A DNA stretch of 5,502 nt from an uncultured Gloeocapsa sp. (lineage in GTDB: Bacteria; Cyanobacteriota; Cyanobacteriia; Cyanobacteriales; Gloeocapsaceae): assembly GCA_937930495.1 (NCBI GenBank), contig CALGKL010000067.1, positions 1 through 5,502 on the forward strand, read 5' to 3'. The position numbers were made by a program, and so were the translations under genes. Shown one piece after another: positions 1 through 5,289 of this stretch; the stretch's first letter is position 1, and each line of letters begins with the position of its first letter. The notes beneath the pieces are model-generated. The model was not told the DNA's origin, searched no databases, and was given only the letters and a program-made list of their open reading frames with translations.

Positions 1-403
1 GTTTTGCACCTTTAGCTAAACGGGTTAGAGAATAAGCGCTAACTTCTAAAGCGGTTTGAAACCCTTGGCGAGAAAGATTGCTAAAATCTCCTGTTAGGTC
101 GTCTTTATGAGCAAAGGCTAGACAGTGGATGAGAATGTCTAATTTACCCCAATTTTGTTCAATTTGGCCAAAAAGTTCCTCGACTTGCTCTTCATTTTGG
201 ACATCACAGGGAAGAAAGAGGGTAGGATGGAGAGGCTCTACCAATTCAAAAACTTTTTTTTCAAAGCGTCCTTTTTCATCGGGGAGATAAGTTACCCCTA
301 ATTCTGCTCCCGCTTGAGCTAATTGTTGCGCGATACCCCAAGCGATAGAGCGATTGTTGGCGATTCCAGTGACTAAAGCTTTTTTGCCAGAGAGATTTAA
401 CAT
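1..403 (-). CDS. fabI: Enoyl-[acyl-carrier-protein] reductase [NADH] FabI, N-terminal part (cut by window edge)
   Basis: FabI reduces trans-2-enoyl-ACP with NADH, the last step of each type II fatty acid elongation cycle, in the cytosol. The reverse strand reads openly from an ATG at 403-401 to the left edge, giving 134 residues of a family usually near 258. The N-terminus MLNLSGKKALVTGIANNRSI is the cofactor-binding start of a short-chain dehydrogenase fold with the FabI-type G-I-A-N-N-R-S-I-A-W-G signature (residues 13-23), in place of the usual GxxxGxG. Further recognisable parts are T-Y-L-P-D-E (38-43), L-P-C-D-V (64-68) and the D-I-L-I-H-C-L-A-F-A strand (89-98). The catalytic Tyr/Lys pair lies beyond the window, so catalytic integrity cannot be judged. 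No Shine-Dalgarno sequence is visible before the ATG. The gene is divergent from ntcA. Identification is firm; only the right-hand end is known. Confidence 0.95.
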   Translation of the reverse strand, partial: MLNLSGKKALVTGIANNRSIAWGIAQQLAQAGAELGVTYLPDEKGRFEKKVFELVEPLHPTLFLPCDVQNEEQVEELFGQIEQNWGKLDILIHCLAFAHKDDLTGDFSNLSRQGFQTALEVSAYSLTRLAKGAK

Positions 404-456
404 AGAGTTATTGGAACAATTTCTTGATAAAATATAGATAAAGCAAGATTTGGTTA

Positions 457-492
457 GAAGTTAAGTATAACAGATAAAAGAAATCTAAACAA
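457..492 (-). promoter_or_regulatory. Possible fabI promoter
   Basis: On the minus strand TTGTTT (492-487) is followed after 17 bases by TATACT (469-464), predicting a start near 457 and a leader of about 54 bases before the fabI ATG. The -10 is a good match but the -35 shares only three bases with TTGACA. A second -10-like TATATT lies at 436-431 with a poorer -35. The -35 candidate is five bases from the NtcA box at 497-510, so NtcA binding there could affect this promoter; this is inference. Confidence 0.35.
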
Positions 493-496
493 AAAA

Positions 497-545
497 GTAC
501 TGAATAATACCAAATCCCTAGAGGAGATATTGTAAAATCTCTAGC
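497..545 (+). promoter_or_regulatory. NtcA-activated promoter of ntcA (NtcA box, -10 element, predicted start)
   Basis: GTACTGAATAATAC at 497-510 is an exact GTA-N8-TAC, the consensus NtcA operator. Exactly 22 bases after it comes TAAAAT (533-538), which fits the TA-N3-T -10 element. Transcription would start near 545, placing the operator centre (503.5) about 41.5 bases upstream, the standard position for activation by dimeric CRP-family regulators in which the operator replaces the -35. The next gene downstream is ntcA itself, so the arrangement indicates positive autoregulation, as known for ntcA in other cyanobacteria. The motif and spacing are seen directly; the start site and regulation are inferred. 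Confidence 0.85.
518..544. repeat. Bulged inverted repeat over the ntcA -10 element
   Basis: The left arm CTAGAG-gag-AT (518-528) and right arm ATCTCTAG (537-544) are perfect 8-bp complements once the three bases GAG at 524-526 are bulged out. The intervening eight bases (529-536) and first part of the right arm include the TAAAAT -10 box (533-538). Because it ends just before the predicted transcript start it would act as DNA, for example as a regulator site, rather than as an RNA hairpin. It may also be chance in AT-rich sequence. Confidence 0.4.
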
Positions 546-569
546 TTTAAAACTCATAAGCCTAAAGCT
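543..569 (+). other. Possible hairpin in the ntcA leader
   Basis: AGCTTTA (543-549) and TAAAGCT (563-569) are exact complements separated by 13 bases; a second palindrome, TAAAGCTTTA, spans 563-572. If transcription starts near 545, the stem would be reduced to about five AU-rich pairs at the very 5' end of the leader, which is roughly 46 bases long. Effect on mRNA stability or translation is unknown. Confidence 0.3.
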
Positions 570-590
570 TTAATCGTAATTAAAAATAGA

Positions 591-1268
591 ATGGAACTAT
601 CCCTGAATCAAGATAAATCTTTAGCTGCTGTATTTCGAAAAATTGGTGGAGGATTGTACCCACCAGTAGTAGAAACGTTTGATCGCGGTAAAACTATTTT
701 TTTCCCTGGTGATCCCGCCGAAAGAGTGTATTTTTTATTAAAAGGAGCGGTAAAATTATCCCGTGTTTACGAAGCAGGAGAAGAAATAACGGTAGCTTTA
801 TTGAGAGAAAACAGCATTTTTGGGGTTTTATCTCTGATTACGGGAGAAAAATCAGATCGGTTTTATCATGCTGTTGCTTTCACCCCCGTGGAATTGTTGA
901 GCGCTCCTATAGATCATTTTAAACAGTCTCTCAAAGATAACCCTGATTTATCGATGTTAATGTTACAGGGATTGTCGTCGAGAATATTACAGACAGAAAT
1001 GATGATTGAAACTCTAGCGCATCGAGATATGGGTTCAAGATTAGTAAGCTTTTTGTTAATTCTGTGTCGGGATTTTGGGTTACCAACTCCCGAAGGAATT
1101 AGAATAGACCTTAAATTATCTCACCAGGCGATCGCCGAAGCGATTGGTTCAACACGTGTAACCGTAACTAGGTTATTAGGAGAACTAAAACAGGAAGAAA
1201 TGATCTCAATCTACAAGAAAAAAATTACAGTACATAACCCTGTAATTCTGAGTCAACAATTTACCTAA
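591..1268 (+). CDS. ntcA: Global nitrogen regulator NtcA (CRP/FNR family)
   Basis: NtcA is the cytosolic dimeric transcription factor that senses nitrogen shortage through 2-oxoglutarate and activates nitrogen-assimilation genes in cyanobacteria. The 225-residue length is typical. Residues about 30-110 form the cyclic-nucleotide-type effector domain, with F-F-P-G-D-P-A-E-R (37-45) and F-G-V-L (77-80). R90, R131 and E136 match, with an offset of two, the 2-oxoglutarate-contacting residues described for Anabaena NtcA (my recollection of the structure). The long dimerisation helix spans about 118-145. The helix-turn-helix is at about 176-197, with the recognition helix [10 protein letters not shown]. 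The GCGATCGC at 1128-1135 encodes A-I-A inside it. The ATG is preceded by no Shine-Dalgarno sequence, but the N-terminus matches known NtcA proteins. An NtcA box upstream suggests autoregulation, and the DUF3084 gene follows after 10 bases. Confidence 0.98.
   Translation: MELSLNQDKSLAAVFRKIGGGLYPPVVETFDRGKTIFFPGDPAERVYFLLKGAVKLSRVYEAGEEITVALLRENSIFGVLSLITGEKSDRFYHAVAFTPVELLSAPIDHFKQSLKDNPDLSMLMLQGLSSRILQTEMMIETLAHRDMGSRLVSFLLILCRDFGLPTPEGIRIDLKLSHQAIAEAIGSTRVTVTRLLGELKQEEMISIYKKKITVHNPVILSQQFT
1128..1135. repeat. HIP1 octamer GCGATCGC
   Basis: Highly iterated palindrome of cyanobacteria, here extended to GGCGATCGCC (1127-1136), in frame as Ala-Ile-Ala within the NtcA helix-turn-helix. Confidence 0.9.
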
Positions 1269-1278
1269 ACCCAAAATT

Positions 1279-2691
1279 ATGACCACCAGTGCAGTTGTCC
1301 TAATTTTAGCGGTATTGCTCTTAGGTGGTCTAATTGCAGCCCTGGGCGATCGCCTAGGGAGTAAAGTGGGTAAGGCGAGACTGAGACTATTTAATCTACG
1401 TCCACGTCAAACCGCCGTAGTGGTAACCGTACTAACGGGAACATTAATCGCTGCTTCTACTTTGAGTATTTTATTCGCTCTGAGTAAAAACTTACGTCAG
1501 GGGGTATTTATGATTGACGAAATCAGGACTCAAGAACGTCAAGCTAGGGCAGAATTAAATAGAGTAGCAGATGAAAAAATACAGGTAGAACAAGAATTAG
1601 AAAGAGCAAGAAGAGAACAAACAGCGATTAGAGAACGTTTAATTGAATTAAATCACAATTATCAGGAAGCTAATATTCAACTAGACTTAGTCACCCAACA
1701 AGCTAAATTATTAGAGGAGGAGGTAACATCACTCCAAAAGGAAAAAGCAGAATTATCTCAGTTAAGAGAAGAGTTAAAAAGCCAAATTGAGGAATTAAGG
1801 GCAAAAATCAACCAACAAAACCAAATTTTAGGCAATAAACAAGCAGAAATTGACAAACTGCAAGAACAACAAGAGACTCTACAGATAATTATCAGCAAAA
1901 GAGATGAGACCATTGGGGAGTTAGATCGGGCGATCGCTGCTAAAAACGAAGAATTAGTCAGACAACAAGTTCAAGTAGCTTCTTTAGAGGATCAAATCCG
2001 CTTTTTAAATAGAGAAGTAGCGGTTTTAGAGGAATACTATCGCAACTACCAAGAATTAAGAGAACAAAAAATAGCCATAGTCAGAGGACAAGTTCTCGCT
2101 TTTAATCTAGTGCAAATTCTCGAACCAGAAGCAGTAACAGAAGCAATTAACCACCTACTCAGGGAAGCCAATCAAAGTGCGATTAAAGCTTTAAACCCTA
2201 CTCCTGAGACTCAATCTAATCAACGTCTGGTACAAATTACTAAATCCCAAGTAGAGCAATTAGCTCAACAACTTAGTGATGGTCAAGAATATATAGTGAG
2301 AATCCTCTCAGCGGGTAATTACGTGGTCGGGGAAAAAGAAGTTAGGGTATTTGCTGATGTAGCGATTAATCAAAAAGTGTTTAGCCAAGACGAAGAATTA
2401 GCCTCGGTATCCCTGGAAGGGAAAAAAGTCGAGGAAGAACAAATACAAGCTAGAATCGATTGGTTATTAGCAGCTTCAGAATTTCGCGCTCGTCGAGCGG
2501 GTATTTTAGGAGATATCCAAGTAGAAGACGGTAGGATTAATACTCTGGTTAATTTTTTAGAAGCGGTAAGTAAGTCTAAACAGACACCAGATGAAATTAA
2601 AGCCCTGATTAGTGAGGACGCTTATACCTCAGGTCCCTTGAAATTGCGTTTAATTGCTCTAGTCAATGGCAAAATAATAGTCAGCACTTAG
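1279..2691 (+). CDS. DUF3084-type membrane-anchored coiled-coil protein
   Basis: The function is unknown; I recognise the family from its N-terminus (G-L-I-A-A-L-G-D-R-L-G-S-K-V-G-K), which is characteristic of cyanobacterial DUF3084 proteins. Residues 5-23 and 45-68 are hydrophobic membrane segments. The loop between them carries R25, K29, K32, R34, R36, R41 and R43, so by the positive-inside rule it should be cytosolic, putting both the N-terminus and everything after residue 70 outside the cytosol. Residues about 78-264 are a nearly continuous charged coiled coil rich in Glu, Gln, Lys and Leu. Residues about 265-470 form a mixed globular C-terminal domain. There is no catalytic motif I can name. 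The gene starts 10 bases after ntcA with no visible Shine-Dalgarno, and murJ follows 20 bases later, so cotranscription and a role at the cell envelope are likely but inferred. Alternatives are a scaffold or a chromosome/division-associated coiled coil. Confidence 0.85.
   Translation: MTTSAVVLILAVLLLGGLIAALGDRLGSKVGKARLRLFNLRPRQTAVVVTVLTGTLIAASTLSILFALSKNLRQGVFMIDEIRTQERQARAELNRVADEKIQVEQELERARREQTAIRERLIELNHNYQEANIQLDLVTQQAKLLEEEVTSLQKEKAELSQLREELKSQIEELRAKINQQNQILGNKQAEIDKLQEQQETLQIIISKRDETIGELDRAIAAKNEELVRQQVQVASLEDQIRFLNREVAVLEEYYRNYQELREQKIAIVRGQVLAFNLVQILEPEAVTEAINHLLREANQSAIKALNPTPETQSNQRLVQITKSQVEQLAQQLSDGQEYIVRILSAGNYVVGEKEVRVFADVAINQKVFSQDEELASVSLEGKKVEEEQIQARIDWLLAASEFRARRAGILGDIQVEDGRINTLVNFLEAVSKSKQTPDEIKALISEDAYTSGPLKLRLIALVNGKIIVST
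1346..1353. repeat. HIP1 octamer GCGATCGC
   Basis: Perfect HIP1 copy out of codon register (reads Gly-Asp-Arg, residues 23-25 of the DUF3084 protein) at the start of its basic loop; the only one of the five not encoding Ala-Ile-Ala. Confidence 0.9.
1930..1937. repeat. HIP1 octamer GCGATCGC
   Basis: Perfect HIP1 copy encoding Ala-Ile-Ala (residues 218-220) within the coiled coil of the DUF3084 protein. Confidence 0.9.
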
Positions 2692-2711
2692 AATGAAAAA
2701 GATATTGATAG

Positions 2712-4298
2712 ATGACCAAAAAAACCTCCTTTGCAGGTATAGCGGGAATAGTCGCCTTAGCAACTCTGATTAGTAAAGTATTTGGCTTAGTTAGAGAACA
2801 ACTAGTAGCTGCAGCTTTTGGAGTAGGTCCCATCGTTAACGCTTATGCTTATGCTTACGTAATTCCAGGATTTTTGCTGATTTTATTGGGTGGGATTAAT
2901 GGACCGTTTCATAGTGCTTTGTTGAGTGTTTTAGCTAAAAAAGAGCGCTCCTGTGCGGGTCCGCTGGTGGAGACGGTAACCACTTTGGTGAGTTGTTGTT
3001 TGTTGTTAGTGACAGTGATTTTAGCGATCGCCGCACCCCTGTTGATCGATTTACTCGCTCCTGGTTTGACGCAAACGGTAAGAGAGATGGCGATTCAACA
3101 GTTAAGGATTATGTCTCCTTTAGCTTTATTAGCGGGGTTAATTGGGATTGGGTTTGGTACTCTCAATGCTGCTGAGGAATATTGGTTACCGAGTATTAGT
3201 CCTTTATTTTCTAGTGTAACTATTGTTTTAGGAGTAAGTTATTTATTTTGGCGATTAGGGGAATCAGTCAACGCACCGGAATACTTGCAATTGGGAAGTT
3301 TTGTTTTAGCAGGTGGAACTTTACTAGGGGGTATTTTACAGTGGTTGGCTCAATTATTCGCTCAATTAAAAGCGGGTATGGGGAGATTCAGGTTAAATTT
3401 TAATTGGCGTGTACCCGGGGTTACAGAGGTTTTAAGGGTAATGATTCCAGCGACTTTATCCTCTGGTGCTTTACATATTAATGTTTATACCGATTTATTT
3501 TTTGCTTCCTATCTAGAGGGTGCGGCTGCGGCGATGCGCTACGCTAATTTTATCGTGCTTACTCCTTTGGGGATTATTTCCAACATGATTTTAGTCCCTC
3601 TGTTACCAAGATTATCCCGTTTAAGCGCACCTGAAAGTCGGGAGGAGTTAAAAACTCGTATCCGTCAGGGTTTAATTTTAACCGCTTTGACGATGTTACC
3701 TTTAACAGCTATTTTTGTCTCTCTATCTTTCCCGATTGTACAGTTAATCTACCAGAGATACGCTTTTGGGGTAGATGCTTCGGCGTTGGTTGCTCCAGTA
3801 TTGATGGTCTATGGTTTGGGGATGTTTTTTTATCTAGGAAGGGATGTTTTGGTGAGAGTCTTCTACGCTTTGGGAGATGGAGAAACTCCTTTTCGGATTA
3901 GTTTAGGGAATATTTTTTTAAATGTTGTCTTGGATTATTTGTTGGTTAAGAAGTTGGGGATTCCGGGAATAGTTTTAGCTACCGTAGGGGTTAATCTAGT
4001 ATCGATGATCGTGTTTTTATTAATTTTAGATCGTCGTCTTTCTGGTTTACCTTTGGGAAGTTGGGGTATGACGCTCTTCGGTTTGTTTGGTGCAACCTGT
4101 GGCGGGGGTTTATTCGGTTGGTTAACCAATCAAGGTTTACAAAGTCTTTGGGGGAGTGAGGGTTTTTGGTTATTGTTACTCACTGTACTCTTTTCTAGTC
4201 TGGTATCTGTTAGCGTCTTTCTGGCGATCGCTCATTTATTAAAATTACCAGAGTTAAAGATGTTGGTTGATCTTATTTTGGCTAAGGTCAAAAGGTAG
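2712..4298 (+). CDS. murJ: MurJ/MviN-family lipid II flippase homologue
   Basis: MurJ proteins move lipid-linked peptidoglycan precursor (lipid II) across the inner membrane. The 528 residues, about the usual length, are hydrophobic nearly throughout, consistent with the family's 14 membrane helices. Family landmarks are S-K-V-F-G-L-V-R-E-Q (21-30), A-F-G (35-37), A-P-G-L (116-119), G-T-L-N-A (149-153), P-S-I-S-P (160-164), L-L-P-R-L-S-R (297-303) and Q-L-I-Y-Q-R-Y-A-F-G (344-353). By my unaided alignment, R18, R24 and D25 of E. coli MurJ correspond to K22, R28 and E29, but D39 is N43, the R52-R53 pair is replaced by hydrophobic residues near 56-59, and D269-R270 is N279-F280. This may be a cyanobacterial MurJ subtype or a paralogue with another substrate. 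The ATG lies 20 bases after the DUF3084 stop, without a clear Shine-Dalgarno. The gene converges on rpmA. Family membership is firm, exact substrate less so. Confidence 0.92.
   Translation: MTKKTSFAGIAGIVALATLISKVFGLVREQLVAAAFGVGPIVNAYAYAYVIPGFLLILLGGINGPFHSALLSVLAKKERSCAGPLVETVTTLVSCCLLLVTVILAIAAPLLIDLLAPGLTQTVREMAIQQLRIMSPLALLAGLIGIGFGTLNAAEEYWLPSISPLFSSVTIVLGVSYLFWRLGESVNAPEYLQLGSFVLAGGTLLGGILQWLAQLFAQLKAGMGRFRLNFNWRVPGVTEVLRVMIPATLSSGALHINVYTDLFFASYLEGAAAAMRYANFIVLTPLGIISNMILVPLLPRLSRLSAPESREELKTRIRQGLILTALTMLPLTAIFVSLSFPIVQLIYQRYAFGVDASALVAPVLMVYGLGMFFYLGRDVLVRVFYALGDGETPFRISLGNIFLNVVLDYLLVKKLGIPGIVLATVGVNLVSMIVFLLILDRRLSGLPLGSWGMTLFGLFGATCGGGLFGWLTNQGLQSLWGSEGFWLLLLTVLFSSLVSVSVFLAIAHLLKLPELKMLVDLILAKVKR
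3024..3031. repeat. HIP1 octamer GCGATCGC
   Basis: Perfect HIP1 copy encoding Ala-Ile-Ala (residues 105-107) in a membrane helix of the MurJ homologue. Confidence 0.9.
4224..4231. repeat. HIP1 octamer GCGATCGC
   Basis: Perfect HIP1 copy encoding Ala-Ile-Ala (residues 505-507) in the last membrane helix of the MurJ homologue. Confidence 0.9.
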
Positions 4299-4323
4299 GG
4301 GCTAGAGAATCTCGAAAGAGTGA

Positions 4324-4368
4324 ATGTATAATTTAATTAATACATCTTGAGCAATTCTGAATTCTCAA
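4324..4368. terminator. Possible bidirectional terminator between murJ and rpmA
   Basis: The 101-base gap between two converging genes holds two adjacent hairpin candidates. ATGTAT (4324-4329) pairs with ATACAT (4340-4345) around an AT-only loop. TTGAG-c-AATT (4347-4356) pairs with AATT-CTCAA (4360-4368) around a CTG loop, giving nine pairs with one bulged C. Neither is GC-rich and neither is followed by a clean T-run on either strand, so these are not classical intrinsic terminators. Position is the main argument. Confidence 0.3.
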
Positions 4369-4399
4369 TTCCCCTATTCTCTCTAACTCTTTCTTATCC

Positions 4400-4666
4400 C
4401 TAGACTGCTGCTTCTTGGGGATAGACGCTAATTTTTTGGCGTTTTCTATCTTTATATTCAAATGTTACTACCCCATCCACGAGAGCGAAGAGGGTATCAT
4501 CTCCACCGCGACCAACGTTTTTACCGGGATGAAATTTAGTACCTCGTTGTCTTACTAAAATGCTTCCAGCGGTCACTACTTGACCACCATAGCGTTTTAC
4601 ACCTAGTCTTTTAGAGTTAGAATCCCGTCCGTTGCGTGTACTTCCTGTTCCTTTCTTATGAGCCAT
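4400..4666 (-). CDS. rpmA: 50S ribosomal protein L27
   Basis: L27 is a small basic protein of the large ribosomal subunit whose N-terminal tail reaches towards the peptidyl transferase centre. The 88 residues match the usual length. The N-terminus [16 protein letters not shown] is diagnostic, followed by K-R-Y-G-G-Q-V-V (24-31), I-L-V-R-Q-R-G-T (36-43), [10 protein letters not shown] (45-54) and D-D-T-L-F-A (56-61). There is no N-terminal extension of the kind that is cleaved in Firmicutes. It follows rplU after 13 bases and has a good Shine-Dalgarno sequence, so the two are surely one operon. It ends facing murJ. Confidence 0.98.
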   Translation of the reverse strand: MAHKKGTGSTRNGRDSNSKRLGVKRYGGQVVTAGSILVRQRGTKFHPGKNVGRGGDDTLFALVDGVVTFEYKDRKRQKISVYPQEAAV

Positions 4667-4671
4667 TTTTA

Positions 4672-4676
4672 CTCCT
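4672..4676 (-). promoter_or_regulatory. Ribosome binding site of rpmA
   Basis: In the 13-base gap after rplU the minus strand reads AGGAG, five bases before the rpmA ATG. It is the only clear Shine-Dalgarno sequence ahead of any gene start in the window; fabI, ntcA, the DUF3084 gene, murJ and rplU all lack one. Confidence 0.8.
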
Positions 4677-4679
4677 AAT

Positions 4680-5063
4680 TTAGCCTATTACGGTTTCTTG
4701 AGGGGTTTGTTCTACTTCTGTTTCTCTGTGATTAGCGATCACTTCTCCATTAATACTGATCGAATTAATCATCAGACGAGTTATTTCTTGACGATGTCCG
4801 CGTTTTTTGCGGGTTTTTTTCTTGGGTTTCATTTTATAGACTAGCACTTTACGTCCTCGTCTATGCTCTAACACTGTTCCTTCTACGGTAGCTCCCTCTA
4901 CGTAGGGTTGACCTATACGGATATCATCTGCATTTTGGACTAAGAGAACTTTGTCTATGGTATAGTCAGTTTCGGGCTCTACATGAAGTAATTCTAGATC
5001 ATAGAAGCGCCCTGGCTCTACGCGCAGTTGTTTGCCGCCTGTTTCAATAATTGCGTAAGTCAT
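4680..5063 (-). CDS. rplU: 50S ribosomal protein L21
   Basis: L21 binds 23S rRNA in the large ribosomal subunit and is needed for assembly. The start [12 protein letters not shown] is the family signature. [14 protein letters not shown] (70-83) and the basic R-K-K-R-G-H-R-Q-E (85-93) form the conserved rRNA-binding end, followed by T-R-L-M-I (95-99). After residue about 108 there is an acidic, Thr/Gln-containing tail, making 127 residues against about 103 in E. coli; cyanobacterial L21 proteins are commonly longer. I chose the ATG at 5063 rather than the in-frame TTG directly before it (5066-5064), because MTYAII is the standard N-terminus. No Shine-Dalgarno is visible. It leads the rplU-rpmA pair, driven by the promoter at 5110-5139. 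Confidence 0.97.
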   Translation of the reverse strand: MTYAIIETGGKQLRVEPGRFYDLELLHVEPETDYTIDKVLLVQNADDIRIGQPYVEGATVEGTVLEHRRGRKVLVYKMKPKKKTRKKRGHRQEITRLMINSISINGEVIANHRETEVEQTPQETVIG

Positions 5064-5102
5064 CAAAGTAGCTAAAATATTTTTAAGCGAAATTTATGCA
5101 CA

Positions 5103-5139
5103 GACTCTTATTGTAGATCTAAATTTAGACTAAAGTCAA
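5103..5139 (-). promoter_or_regulatory. Sigma-70-type promoter of rplU-rpmA
   Basis: On the minus strand TTGACT (5139-5134, five of six consensus bases) is followed after 18 bases by TACAAT (5115-5110, five of six). The start is expected near 5103, giving a leader of about 40 bases. The leader is AT-rich and includes the palindrome AAAATATTTT (5074-5083), shortly before the ATG. This is the strongest housekeeping-type promoter in the window. Confidence 0.75.
5118..5129. repeat. Perfect 12-bp palindrome in the rplU promoter spacer
   Basis: TCTAAATTTAGA is its own reverse complement and lies wholly between the -35 and -10 elements, one base off the spacer centre. The position suits an operator for a dimeric repressor or a MerR-like regulator. 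It could also be chance in an AT-rich spacer. No known regulator is recognised from the motif. Confidence 0.45.
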
Positions 5140-5193
5140 GTTAAGATCATAAAATTCCTGACCAACCTCCTCTTTATACCGGAATTGTTATAC

Positions 5194-5218
5194 AAGAATA
5201 CTATATTAATATATTCTT
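5194..5218. repeat. AT-rich inverted repeat upstream of rplU
   Basis: AAGAATA (5194-5200) and TATTCTT (5212-5218) are exact complements around 11 bases. Within it TATATTAATATA (5202-5213) is itself a perfect palindrome. It lies between the stop of the downstream-edge gene and the rplU promoter on the same strand, so it may help terminate that gene or act as a regulator site. It has no GC-rich stem or T-run. Confidence 0.35.
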
Positions 5219-5239
5219 ACTGTTGGAGCGAGCGCTTTT

Positions 5240-5262
5240 GCTCTACCTAATCTAGGATAAGC
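5240..5262. repeat. Bulged inverted repeat after the minus-strand partial gene
   Basis: GCT-c-TA-CCTA (5240-5249) pairs with TAGG-a-TA-AGC (5253-5262) around a three-base loop ATC, giving nine pairs with one bulged base on each side. It begins 28 bases beyond the stop codon of the gene at the right edge, as expected of a 3' hairpin, but no T-run follows. With the repeat at 5194-5218 it is the only structure I see in the 150-base stretch 5140-5289, which has no gene. Confidence 0.35.
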
Positions 5263-5289
5263 AATAGCATGTAGTAATTATTTAGGATT

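Noticed and set aside
521..526. GAGGAG resembling a Shine-Dalgarno sequence for ntcA
   Set aside because: It lies about 65 bases before the ATG and upstream of the predicted transcript start, so it cannot serve ntcA translation.
2693..2773. A 26-codon reading frame starting two bases after the DUF3084 stop and overlapping the murJ start out of frame
   Set aside because: It has no ribosome binding site and no recognisable product; the murJ ATG at 2712 fits the family N-terminus, and the short frame is likely chance.
2993..3175. A 60-codon open frame on the plus strand inside murJ
   Set aside because: It lies wholly within murJ in another frame, has no ribosome binding site, and its translation resembles no protein I know; a shadow of the real gene.
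3935..4129. A 64-codon open frame on the minus strand inside murJ
   Set aside because: It is antisense to conserved MurJ sequence, has a composition (many Pro, Lys, Asn) typical of antisense readings of hydrophobic codons, and has no start signal.
5064..5066. TTG as an alternative start of rplU, one codon before the ATG
   Set aside because: The ATG at 5063 gives the standard L21 N-terminus MTYAII and is the preferred codon; the TTG adds only one residue.
5064..5103. A ribosomal-protein L21 leader RNA of the autoregulatory kind known in Bacillus-type bacteria
   Set aside because: The predicted leader is only about 40 bases, AT-rich and unlike a structured ribosomal leader; only a weak AT hairpin (5071-5088) is visible.
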